DNA of 64,000 nucleotides from Pseudarthrobacter oxydans (GTDB lineage: Bacteria > Actinomycetota > Actinomycetes > Actinomycetales > Micrococcaceae), in the NCBI RefSeq assembly GCF_030812335.1, contig NZ_JAUSSN010000010.1:62001-126000 (forward strand). Reading direction: 5' to 3'. How positions within the stretch are numbered: the first letter of the stretch is position 1; each line of letters opens with the position of its first letter. The notes under the pieces were generated by a model that saw nothing but the letters and a program-made list of their open reading frames with translations, had not been told where the DNA came from and did not search any database. The translations under genes and the position numbers were made by a program. Positions 17,414-25,622 of this stretch are shown piece by piece.

Positions 17414-18777
17414 TAGATGGACCAGGCAAGGCGAAAGCGTTCAGCAAGCTCGTCCGGCGGGAGTTCCGCGGACATCCGCTGTTCGTAGCGCCGGACGGCC
17501 ACCGTGGCATCGACGATGGCGTCTCCCAGAAGCCCGCGTGCCAGGCGTGACTTGTCCAGCGTGTCGATGATGGCGGCGGGGGAGTCTGAGAGCAGCCGGA
17601 TGTTGGCCCGTTGCCGCTCGCCTTCCGAAAGCCGTCCGGGGTCGCCCGGGATCTCTGCCGGAAGCCTGCGCCCGCCGCGGATGCCGTCAAGGGCGAGCGC
17701 AAGGATGGCTGCGGACGCCAGATACACGTTGGCCGACGGGTCGATGATTTTCACCTCGACGTTGGCTCCGTGCGGATTGCTCTCGCCCTCGTTCAGAAAG
17801 CGCACCGAGGCTTCCCGGTTCTCCAGGCCCCAGCACAAGTAGGCACCCGACCACGTGCCGGGTGCCAGGCGGCTTCCGGACAAGATTGATCCCGTGAGGA
17901 AACCCTGGATATCGGGGAGTCCTGCGATGATTCCTCCAATGGCCGCGCCCCCCTCGTCGCGGATGCCGTGCGGTCCGCTGCCGCCGGAGAACAGCGGCAG
18001 GCCGTTCCTGTGGAGCGAAAAGTGCTGGTGGGCACCGTTTCCGACGGTGCCGGTAAAGGGCAACGGGGAGAACGAGGCCTGCATATCGTGGGCCCGGGCG
18101 ATGATGCCAACGATGATCTTGGCAAGGACCACCGTGTCCGCGGCCTGAACCGGCGAAGCAGGGGGCAGGGAAAACTCGAACTGGTTTCTGCCGTACTCGG
18201 CGTGGATCTGCTCCATCGGAATGCCGGCATGGTTCAGCCTTGACAACAGCTCATCGAGGAATTCTGATCGGTCCAGAAGGCCGGTTGCGCCGTACGGAAC
18301 CCAGGGTGCGGTCTCCAGCGCTGAACCGTCCGGGGCGACGAGGAAGAATTCAAGTTCATGGCCCACGAGTGCCTGGTATCCGGCCTCGTCGAGGCTGTCG
18401 TCCACAGTGGCCAGAAGGCCGCGGGCACAGGCCAGGGACGCGGCGCCGTCCTGTTCGAAAAGGCTGCCCGGTGCCCATGCCCGGCCACCCTGCAGGACAC
18501 GGAGTCCCGCGATATCGATCTTGAGGCGCATATCGCCAACGGTGGTGATGCTGTCCGTGAACGCTATCCCGCCGTCGATGGTGAAGACATGCCAGACGGG
18601 GGCAGCGCCCATGCCGGATTGCTGGAACGTTTTGAGCCGGGCCACCGGAACGCTCTTGGCCAGCGTGATGCCCGAAGCGTTCACCACCGTCCCGATCACG
18701 GTGCGGACCCCGGCCTCTTGGAGCTCGTGTTGAGCCTTGGCAACAGCGGAATCGCCGGCTGACGCGAATTCACTCAT
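17413..18777 (-). CDS. Glutamine synthetase-like ligase (gamma-glutamyl-amine synthetase type)
   Basis: A 454-residue member of the GS type I superfamily. GHELEFFLVAPDG carries metal-binding Glu, QIHAEYGRNQFEFSLPPA further metal ligands, FTGTVGNGAHQHFSLHRNG the His of the active site, and NREASVRFLNEGE the glutamate-binding Arg. No adenylylation-site Tyr motif is visible, as is usual in the catabolic relatives that ligate glutamate to amines. The ATG at 18777 (MSEFASAG) is preferred because the longer form needs a TTG without a ribosome site. It is coupled to the FluG-like amidohydrolase. It is probably not the housekeeping enzyme, which is inference from the divergence and context. Confidence 0.85.
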   Translation of the reverse strand: MSEFASAGDSAVAKAQHELQEAGVRTVIGTVVNASGITLAKSVPVARLKTFQQSGMGAAPVWHVFTIDGGIAFTDSITTVGDMRLKIDIAGLRVLQGGRAWAPGSLFEQDGAASLACARGLLATVDDSLDEAGYQALVGHELEFFLVAPDGSALETAPWVPYGATGLLDRSEFLDELLSRLNHAGIPMEQIHAEYGRNQFEFSLPPASPVQAADTVVLAKIIVGIIARAHDMQASFSPLPFTGTVGNGAHQHFSLHRNGLPLFSGGSGPHGIRDEGGAAIGGIIAGLPDIQGFLTGSILSGSRLAPGTWSGAYLCWGLENREASVRFLNEGESNPHGANVEVKIIDPSANVYLASAAILALALDGIRGGRRLPAEIPGDPGRLSEGERQRANIRLLSDSPAAIIDTLDKSRLARGLLGDAIVDATVAVRRYEQRMSAELPPDELAERFRLAWSI

Positions 18778-18857
18778 GCGCCTATCATGCGGCGCCTCCC
18801 CGCCCAATGAAAGGTTCGAAAGCTGCGCCGGCTGTTAGCTTGCCCCGCTCAGCATGT

Positions 18858-19187
18858 TCATTCCTGGGCGCTGAGGTTCCAGTGGACCCGGATGGCCTCA
18901 GCAATTGGGCCAGCGGTGACGTCGACCCGGAAAGCAACGGGCGCGGTCCCTGTCTCTTCGATGACCGAGTCACGGTAGACACGGCCGCAGGAGGGACACA
19001 GGGTGTAGAGGTCCTCATCCGCCGGCCATTCCGCCAGCCCGGCGGGAACCGGGCTGCTGTCTCCGATGTAGACGGGAACGCCTTGGGAGTTGGCCTGAAT
19101 CAGCCCGTCGTTGCTGACAGTGTTGCCGCACACGCAGGTGATGGTGGTGACATCATGATCGATTACATCGGCGGTTTCAGAGTCCAT
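18858..19187 (-). CDS. Small Cys-rich (zinc-ribbon-like) hypothetical protein
   Basis: A 109-residue acidic protein. It has two cysteine pairs, TCVCGN near the start and LCPSCGRVYRD in the middle, spaced like a zinc ribbon. The segment between them (VPVYIGDSSPVPAGLAEWPA) is not recognised. The family and function are unknown. It lies upstream of the GS/amidohydrolase pair on the same strand, 80 bp away, but a link is only positional. Its start faces the divergent alpha/beta hydrolase across 137 bp. Confidence 0.6.
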   Translation of the reverse strand: MDSETADVIDHDVTTITCVCGNTVSNDGLIQANSQGVPVYIGDSSPVPAGLAEWPADEDLYTLCPSCGRVYRDSVIEETGTAPVAFRVDVTAGPIAEAIRVHWNLSAQE

Positions 19188-19324
19188 GATGACCTTCCCG
19201 GCGCTGGAAAAGACGTTCTGGTACCAGCTTATGCCTGCCGATCTCTGGCCGCACCGGAACCGGATTGGGGACTACACTCGACAAACTCTCTGATTACCTT
19301 CACCGGCTACACCTGGAGGACGAC

Positions 19325-20080
19325 ATGAACAGGGTTAAATCAGCGGACGGGACGACGATTGCCGTCGACAGAACGGGAACCGGGCCGGCTCTTATTGTGG
19401 TGGCGGGGGCCTTCTGCGATCGTCACTCGAAGAATTCGCTGGCCACAGCTCTCTCGGACCGGTACACGGTATTCCAGTACGACCGCCGAGGTCGAGGTGA
19501 CAGCGGACCGGTCGGTGGTGTCACGGTCGAACGCGAGATCGAGGACTTCGCCGCCGTCGTCGCGCAGACAGGGGAGAAGCCATTCGTCTTCGCTGACTCC
19601 TCAGGTGGCGCCATTGTCATCGCGGCAGCAGCCGCCGGGGTCGAAGTTCGAAAGATTGCCACCTACGAGGTGCCGTTCACGCAAGGTCCCAGCTTCGAAC
19701 TCGCGGATCAACTCGCGGCATTGGTCGCCTCCGGCGACCGGAGCGAGGCAGTGGAGCGTTTCCTGCAGCTGATGGGAATTCCCCCGGAAGCCATCGAGGG
19801 CATGAAGCAGGGTCCGGGCTGGCACCAGATGGAATCTTATGCGGCAACTCTTCCCATCGACGTCAGGCTGTGCAATGACGGCCGCATCCCCCAAGACCAA
19901 CTGGCCAAGGTCACGGTTCCCCTCCTGGCCATCGCCGGTGATCGTGGGCCCTGGGCGGTGAACGTAGCGAACGACATCGCAGCGGCAGCGCCGAAGGGCG
20001 AGCCGCGGATTCTGGCTGGCTACGGGCATGACGTGCCTGACGCCGTTCTCAGCGGGGTCGTGTCGACGTTCTTCAACTGA
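19325..20080 (+). CDS. Alpha/beta-fold hydrolase
   Basis: A 251-residue hydrolase. ALIVVAGAFCDRHS occupies the oxyanion region, YTVFQYDRRGRGDSGP is the typical strand-loop, PFVFADSSGGAIVIAAAA the nucleophile elbow with Ser in DSSGG, and AGYGHDVP the catalytic His. The elbow has Asp where many members have Gly (GxSxG), which this small subgroup tolerates. The ATG at 19325 follows GGAGGACGAC closely and is chosen over a longer form. The substrate is unknown. The next gene, an FAD/Rieske protein, begins 75 bp downstream on the same strand. Confidence 0.85.
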   Translation: MNRVKSADGTTIAVDRTGTGPALIVVAGAFCDRHSKNSLATALSDRYTVFQYDRRGRGDSGPVGGVTVEREIEDFAAVVAQTGEKPFVFADSSGGAIVIAAAAAGVEVRKIATYEVPFTQGPSFELADQLAALVASGDRSEAVERFLQLMGIPPEAIEGMKQGPGWHQMESYAATLPIDVRLCNDGRIPQDQLAKVTVPLLAIAGDRGPWAVNVANDIAAAAPKGEPRILAGYGHDVPDAVLSGVVSTFFN

Positions 20081-20155
20081 TGCCGCAAGCTCCGTGGAAT
20101 CGCGGGACAGCGCTGTGCCCGCAGCAGTATGGTGTGCTCCTGGAAGGGGGCTGTT

Positions 20156-21682
20156 ATGGGTGTGCTGCAAGGGCAGGCCATTTCCCTATGGCTTGCCACC
20201 GCTGCAGGCACGGGCTATCCGTCGCTCAGCACCGACGTCGACGTCGACGTCGCGGTGATCGGCGGTGGCGTTGCCGGTCTGACGGCAGCGCTGGCCTTAA
20301 AGCGTGCTGGTCAATCGGTCGCGGTTATTGAGGCGGCACGTGTCGGCACAGGCGTCACGGGCCACACCACCGGCAAGGTCACCTCCCTGCATCGCTTGGT
20401 GTACACCGAGCTTGCCGGGCGCCACGGCCTTGACACGGCGAGCCAGTACGGGCAGGCGAACCAGGCGGCCATCGAGCACATCGCCCGCGTCGTCTCGGAC
20501 GAGGGCATCGACTGCGGTTTCCGCCGCGTACCTAACTTCACCTACGCGGAAACGGACGGGGCGCTGAACCTCGTCCAGGATGAGGCGGCGCTGGCCGCCA
20601 GGCTCGGTCTCCCATCCGTCTTTACCGCCGATGTGCCGCTGCCTTTCGCCGTCAAGGGAGCCGTCCGCTTTGATAATCAGGTGCAGATCCACGCCGTGAG
20701 ATACGTGCAGGGCCTGGCCCGCGCGGTCGACGGCGGCGGCAGTTTTGTGTTTGAGGAATCCAGGGCCCTTGCGCTGCGGGACGGCTCACCGGTTGTCGTG
20801 GCGACAGAGCGGGGATCCCTCCGCGCGCGGGATGTAATCATTGCCACCAATGTGCCCTTCAGCGACCAGGGAAGTTTCGCCGCGAAGTCCTTCCTGCACC
20901 GTTCGTACGTCGTCGCCAGCCGGGCGGGTTCCCCTCAACTGGAGGGGACCTACATCAGCGTCGACGAGCCGATGCGCTCGATTCTGGGCATCGAGATCGA
21001 TGGCGCCAGCTACGTGCTCGCTGGCGGCGAAGGCCACCGGCCCGAAGACTCCGGCGACACCGCAGAGCGGTATCGCCGGCTGACAGCTTTCAGCCGTGAC
21101 CGTCTCGGCACCCATGAGCCCGTATTCCGCTGGTCCACCCAGGACAGCATTTCCGTAGATGGCCTCCCGTCCGTGGGCCTCATGTCCCCGGACTCCACGC
21201 ACATCCATGTGATCACCGGTTTGCGGAAGTGGGGCCTGACTAACGGCTCCGCGGCGGCCCTGATCCTGGCCGACAGCTTGTGCGGCCGGGCGAATCCTTG
21301 GGCGCGTATGTTCGACAGCACCCGGACGCCACGGGCCGAGGCCACGGCGCCCGCGCTTCCGAGCGTTTCAAACCCGCCCGTTCCACAGCATGTGGCGCCG
21401 GATCAGGAAGACAAGAGTGCTCCCGTAGTTCCCGCCCCGGGGGAAGGCGCAGTCATCGAACGGGAAGGCGAAAAGATCGCCGTCTATGCTGATCCGGCCG
21501 GTAGAGTGCGGTCGGTCTCGGCGACCTGCACGCATTTGGGCTGCACTGTCGAGTTCAATGTCACCGATACGACCTGGGACTGCCCCTGCCACGGTTCGCG
21601 GTTTGCCACCGACGGCACGGTCATTCAGGGTCCGGCCAGCACCAACCTCGCCCCTCGCCCCTCACCCCCCTATGAGGGATGA
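20156..21682 (+). CDS. FAD-dependent oxidoreductase with C-terminal Rieske domain
   Basis: A 508-residue fusion. The N-terminal DAO-type FAD domain has VDVAVIGGGVAGLTAALALK and a matching C-terminal FAD segment (HIHVITGLRKWGLTNGSAAA). The last about 90 residues form a Rieske [2Fe-2S] domain with CTHLGC and CPCHG, both His and both Cys ligands present. Such proteins pass electrons between a flavin and an iron-sulphur cluster in the cytosol. The substrate is not predictable. GGAAGGGGG precedes the ATG at 20156, chosen over an upstream start. The Rieske end is slightly short (STNLAPRPSPPYEG) compared with typical relatives but includes all ligands. Confidence 0.88.
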   Translation: MGVLQGQAISLWLATAAGTGYPSLSTDVDVDVAVIGGGVAGLTAALALKRAGQSVAVIEAARVGTGVTGHTTGKVTSLHRLVYTELAGRHGLDTASQYGQANQAAIEHIARVVSDEGIDCGFRRVPNFTYAETDGALNLVQDEAALAARLGLPSVFTADVPLPFAVKGAVRFDNQVQIHAVRYVQGLARAVDGGGSFVFEESRALALRDGSPVVVATERGSLRARDVIIATNVPFSDQGSFAAKSFLHRSYVVASRAGSPQLEGTYISVDEPMRSILGIEIDGASYVLAGGEGHRPEDSGDTAERYRRLTAFSRDRLGTHEPVFRWSTQDSISVDGLPSVGLMSPDSTHIHVITGLRKWGLTNGSAAALILADSLCGRANPWARMFDSTRTPRAEATAPALPSVSNPPVPQHVAPDQEDKSAPVVPAPGEGAVIEREGEKIAVYADPAGRVRSVSATCTHLGCTVEFNVTDTTWDCPCHGSRFATDGTVIQGPASTNLAPRPSPPYEG

Positions 21683-21698
21683 TCCTGCATTAGTCCTT

Positions 21699-21715
21699 TC
21701 ACCCGCTTTGGGTGA
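21699..21715 (+). terminator. Weak stem-loop after the FAD/Rieske gene
   Basis: TCACCC, a 5-base loop GCTTT, and GGGTGA lie 17 bases after the stop codon. There is no T-run, so termination is uncertain. The remaining sequence up to the ClC gene at 21922 holds a GGAAGGAGAGGGATG element near 21820 that does not lead to a long frame; I see no gene in it. Confidence 0.3.
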
Positions 21716-21921
21716 TGACGGCCCCCGCTTGGAGCGCTAAATTTGCGAACGTGTGATTGACCGGTCTCAACTCCTTGTGAAACCCCACTGAAGGCTCCCG
21801 CCGTCTGGCGGGCGGCCAGCGGAAGGAGAGGGATGCTCAACGGTTACCACGGGCGCACCGAACCCGTTCCCAGCGTGATGTTCTGCTCGTTGATCGTCGG
21901 TGACTCCCGGGGCAGACGGGA

Positions 21922-24036
21922 ATGAGCCAGCCTGCCGCGCCGCCGCCCGATATCGATCCGGTCGCCGTGATTCGTTCCAGGCCGTACATCGCTGCGCTTG
22001 TGCTGGCAGCGGTCCTGGGCGTTCCCATCTCGGTCATTGCCTACGGTTTTCTCGCTTTTGTCGCGGCGGTCCAGCGGTTCGTTTTCGTCGGGCTGCCGAA
22101 TCAGGTCCTCGGGGGTCCGGCTCCTGCGTGGTGGCCGGTTCCGTGGTTGCTACTTTGTGGGCTGTTGACGGCGCTGACCATCCGGTATCTGCCGGGAACC
22201 GGGGGCCACTCACCCGCTTTCGGATTCAAGACGGGCGGCGGTCCGCCCAGCGGCCGGGAGCTCGTGGGCATCGTTCTCGCGGCCCTGACCACACTAAGCC
22301 TGGGTGCGGTGCTCGGGCCCGAAGGGCCGCTGATCGCGATCGGTGGCGGCCTCGGGGCGCTGGCGGTGCACCTGGTGAAGAAAGACGCACCGCCGATGTC
22401 CCTGACCATCATGGCGTCGGCCGGCAGCTTCGCAGCGATCAGTACCCTGCTCGGGTCTCCCGTGCTCGGTGCCTTCCTGATCATGGAGGCCGCCGGGATC
22501 GGCGGAATGACGCTGAGCCTGGTGGCCCTGCCCGGGCTGATCGCTTCCGGCGTCGGGGCGCTGGTGTTCGTCGGACTGGACGGCTGGACCGGGCTGGGCA
22601 GCTTCTCGCTGGCACTGCCCGTGGTGCCGCCCGCGGTGCCGCCGACGTTGGCGACGATGGGCTGGGCGGTGGTCATGGGCGCGGTCGGCGCGCTGTTGGG
22701 ATGGCTGATCCGGTCGGTCGCGCTGTCGCTTCGCCCGGTCGTGCATCTGAACCGGGTGTTGGTGACGTCCGCGCTCGGCTTGCTGATCGGTCTCACCGCG
22801 ATGGCGTACCAGTTGATCTCCGGGCGCAGTTTCACGCAGGTGTTGTTCTCGGGGCAGGACGCACTGCCGGAGCTGGTGGAACACGCCACGGACTACTCGC
22901 TTGCGGTGCTGGTCCTGCTGATCGCTTGCAAGACCCTCGTCTACGGGCTCTCGCTGAGCGCATTTCGTGGTGGGCCGGTCTTCCCGTCGATGTTCATCGG
23001 TGCGGCGCTCGGTATTGCCGCCAGCGGGTTGCCCGGAATGAATCTCGCCGCAGGGATCGGCATGGGCATGGGAGCCATGTGCGCAGCCATGCTGCGGCTG
23101 CCGTTGACGTCGACGCTGCTGGCCACGCTGCTGCTGGGTGTGGACGGTCTGGCGGTAACACCCCAGGTGGTGGTGGCTGTGGCGGTGGCCTTCGTGATCA
23201 CCAATCTGCTCCCGGTCCCGGGCCCGGGACCGGGCGCGACGGCGTCCGGGGCGCCTGCCGACGTCGGCCCCGTCCAACATCGGGGTGCCCCGACGGCCGG
23301 CCAGGCAACTGAGATCGCGAGCGCGGGCCCGTCGACCGCACGGGACCGGTGGATCGCCTGGCTGTTCATCATTGGCTCGAGTCTGTTCGCCTTGGGGGCG
23401 ATGCCGTTCTACGCCGAGGCCGTGGGATTGCGCTGGTGTGCAGCCACATTCTTCGTCGGTTCGCTGTTCTTCACCTGTGCGGCGTTCCTGCAGTACCGGG
23501 AGTCCGTTGACGCGCTCCCGGCCGCGGGTGCCACGCGGCGCCATGCGTTCTGGGTGTGGGCGCCGCGGAACCTCGTGTGGCTCGCTGCCGCGGTTCAACT
23601 TGCCGGCACCCTGTGGTTCAACTGGAGCACGGGAAACGCCCTGCGGGACAATCTCAGCGCGGCGCTGACCGAGCAGCGGGTCTGGCGACCCGACGCCCTG
23701 GGTTCCATCGCCTTCCTCGTTGCAAGTGCTGTGGCGTTGCGGGAGGCCGGTCGCGGGGTCATGGCCGGCCGGCCCAGGCCCCGGACGTGGAAGATCGGCG
23801 TGGTCAACTTGGCCGGCTCTGTTGCGTTCGGCATCTCGGCTGTCGCGGCCTTTATCATCCCGTCGAGCGGCAATGTCTTGAATGCCGAGCTGTCCAATCT
23901 TGGCACATTCGTGGGAGCCCTGTGCTTCCTCGCCGGCGCGATCCTGATGCTGGGTCCGATCCACCGCCGCCTTGGTTCCCGCGTATCGGGGACCTCATCC
24001 GGAACCCCTTTTCACCAGTCCCTGAAGGAGAAGTGA
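21922..24036 (+). CDS. ClC-type chloride transporter with C-terminal YrhK-like membrane domains
   Basis: A 704-residue membrane protein. Residues 1 to about 440 are a ClC fold: LGPEGPLIAIGGGLG keeps the gating Glu (GxEGP), GTGGHSPAF sits where the GSGIP filter lies, and GGPVFPSMFIGAALG is the GGxFxP motif. After a Pro/Gly-rich linker, from about residue 470, come YrhK-like hydrophobic segments (WRCAATFFVGSLFF-type, then RPDALGSIAFLVASAVALRE). Its stop overlaps the glutamate decarboxylase ATG by one base. ClC antiporters support glutamate-dependent acid resistance in enteric bacteria by balancing charge, so a similar role is likely here. A fused YrhK tail is unusual in my experience. Confidence 0.88.
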   Translation: MSQPAAPPPDIDPVAVIRSRPYIAALVLAAVLGVPISVIAYGFLAFVAAVQRFVFVGLPNQVLGGPAPAWWPVPWLLLCGLLTALTIRYLPGTGGHSPAFGFKTGGGPPSGRELVGIVLAALTTLSLGAVLGPEGPLIAIGGGLGALAVHLVKKDAPPMSLTIMASAGSFAAISTLLGSPVLGAFLIMEAAGIGGMTLSLVALPGLIASGVGALVFVGLDGWTGLGSFSLALPVVPPAVPPTLATMGWAVVMGAVGALLGWLIRSVALSLRPVVHLNRVLVTSALGLLIGLTAMAYQLISGRSFTQVLFSGQDALPELVEHATDYSLAVLVLLIACKTLVYGLSLSAFRGGPVFPSMFIGAALGIAASGLPGMNLAAGIGMGMGAMCAAMLRLPLTSTLLATLLLGVDGLAVTPQVVVAVAVAFVITNLLPVPGPGPGATASGAPADVGPVQHRGAPTAGQATEIASAGPSTARDRWIAWLFIIGSSLFALGAMPFYAEAVGLRWCAATFFVGSLFFTCAAFLQYRESVDALPAAGATRRHAFWVWAPRNLVWLAAAVQLAGTLWFNWSTGNALRDNLSAALTEQRVWRPDALGSIAFLVASAVALREAGRGVMAGRPRPRTWKIGVVNLAGSVAFGISAVAAFIIPSSGNVLNAELSNLGTFVGALCFLAGAILMLGPIHRRLGSRVSGTSSGTPFHQSLKEK

Positions 24037-25415
24037 TGTCACGAGATTTCCAGCCGGCGGATGCCGACGTGGCCCTGTTTGGCAACCGATTCGTCACCCA
24101 GGAGGTTCCGAGCCGGGAGTTTCCGGAGACCGGCATTCCTGCCCAGGACGCTTTGCGGCTCGTGGCGGAGGATCTGGCGCTGGAGGGTGATCCAGCCCGG
24201 AACCTGGCGACCTTCGTGACGACGTGGATGGAGCCGCAGGCCCAGCAGATCATCGCCGCGAACCTGCACCGCAATTTTATCGACCACGCCGAATATCCCC
24301 GCACGGCCGAGATTGAGCAGCGCTGCATTCGGATGCTCGCCGACCTCTTCCACGCGCCGGGCGAGACGACGGGAGCCCGAACCCAGGGATCGTCCGAGGC
24401 GATCATGCTCGGCGGCCTGTCCCTGAAGTGGAACTGGCGGAAGCGTCGCGAGGCCGCCGGGGAGTCGACGTCGAGTCCGAACCTGGTGTTCGGCGGCGAC
24501 GTGCACGTCGTGTGGGAGAAGTTCTGCCGCTACTTCGACGTCGAGCCGCGGATCGTGCCGCTGCAGCCCGGGAAGTACACGATCGGCCCGGAAGACGTGC
24601 AGGCCCATGTCGATGAGAACACCATCGGCGTCGCAGCCGTGCTGGGTACGACGTTCACTGGGCACAAGGATGACATCGCCGGGATCAACGACCTGCTGCT
24701 GCGGATCAAGCGCGAGCGGGGCCTGGATGTGCCGCTGCACGTGGACGGGGCCAGCGGGGGGTTCGTCTGGCCCTTCCTCTACCCGGACTCCAAGTGGGAC
24801 TTCCGGCTCGAGCAGGTCCGCTCGATCAATGTCTCCGGGCACAAGTTCGGACTGGTCTACCCGGGCATCGGCTGGCTGATCTTCCGGGAGAAGGCCGACC
24901 TGGCCAGGGAACTCGTTTTCGAGGAGAACTACCTCGGCAAGACCGACTCGACCTTCACCCTGAACTTCTCCACCGGCTCGTCGATGGTTCTCGCCCAGTA
25001 CTACAACTTCGTTCGCTATGGCCGCGCCGGCTACGCCTACATCATGAAGAACATGCAGACCAACGCCCGCGTCCTGGCCGAGAAGTTGGAGGCCATGGGC
25101 CGGTTCGAGATCATCGGCCCCGACGAGGAGCAACTTCCCCTCGTCGCGTTCCGGCTCGCCGCCGACACCGGCTACGACGAGTTCGACATCGCCTGGCAGC
25201 TCTCGGCCGAGCGCGGCTGGATGGTGCCGGCATATACCCTGCCCCCGAATGCCCAAGATGTGACGATCATGCGGGCCCTGGTCAAGCAGACGATGAGCCG
25301 CGAGCACGTCGACACGCTCGCCCGGGACATCGAAGAGGCGTGCTCCACGCTGGCGAAGAAGGGCGGCGCGCACGAATCCGAACGCAACAAGATCATCACC
25401 GGACCCGGCCATTGA
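24036..25415 (+). CDS. gadB: Glutamate decarboxylase
   Basis: A 459-residue PLP enzyme, the normal GAD length. It removes CO2 from glutamate to give GABA, consuming one proton. TQGSSEAIMLGGLSLKWNWR and HVDGASGGFVWPFLYP bind the cofactor, and Lys270 in NVSGHKFGLVYPGIGW is the Schiff-base lysine. The N-terminus (RDFQPADADVALFGNRFVTQ) resembles the pH-sensing N-terminal region of GadA/B. GAAGGAG precedes the ATG, which overlaps the ClC stop. No GadC glutamate/GABA antiporter is seen nearby. The C-terminal tail ends HESERNKIITGPGH, where enteric GAD has the inhibitory His, so pH gating is plausible. Confidence 0.95.
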   Translation: MSRDFQPADADVALFGNRFVTQEVPSREFPETGIPAQDALRLVAEDLALEGDPARNLATFVTTWMEPQAQQIIAANLHRNFIDHAEYPRTAEIEQRCIRMLADLFHAPGETTGARTQGSSEAIMLGGLSLKWNWRKRREAAGESTSSPNLVFGGDVHVVWEKFCRYFDVEPRIVPLQPGKYTIGPEDVQAHVDENTIGVAAVLGTTFTGHKDDIAGINDLLLRIKRERGLDVPLHVDGASGGFVWPFLYPDSKWDFRLEQVRSINVSGHKFGLVYPGIGWLIFREKADLARELVFEENYLGKTDSTFTLNFSTGSSMVLAQYYNFVRYGRAGYAYIMKNMQTNARVLAEKLEAMGRFEIIGPDEEQLPLVAFRLAADTGYDEFDIAWQLSAERGWMVPAYTLPPNAQDVTIMRALVKQTMSREHVDTLARDIEEACSTLAKKGGAHESERNKIITGPGH

Positions 25416-25622
25416 CCCGGTGCAACACGCCGGCCCCGACACCTCCGGCCGGGCGGACGGTTCGCCGGGCTGTCGGACTATGCCTTCGGCGCCGTTTTCA
25501 ACCGGCTCGGCATAAGGTGGGTTGTCGGCAAATTGAAATGCCTAGTCAACTTCTATCTGACAAAGGCGGAATCGGAGGAGGCGCGAGGGCGCCCACTCAC
25601 CTCTCGAAGGATGGAAGAACGC

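Noticed and set aside
22294..23964. 556-codon minus-strand frame opposite the ClC gene
   Set aside because: The product is an Arg/Gln/His-rich stretch typical of antisense frames; the ClC motifs on the plus strand are decisive.
25416..25622. Coding remnant between glutamate decarboxylase and the CynX-type gene
   Set aside because: A stretch reading FAGLSDYAFGAVFNRLGI looks protein-like, but there is no start, no full domain and no family that I can name.
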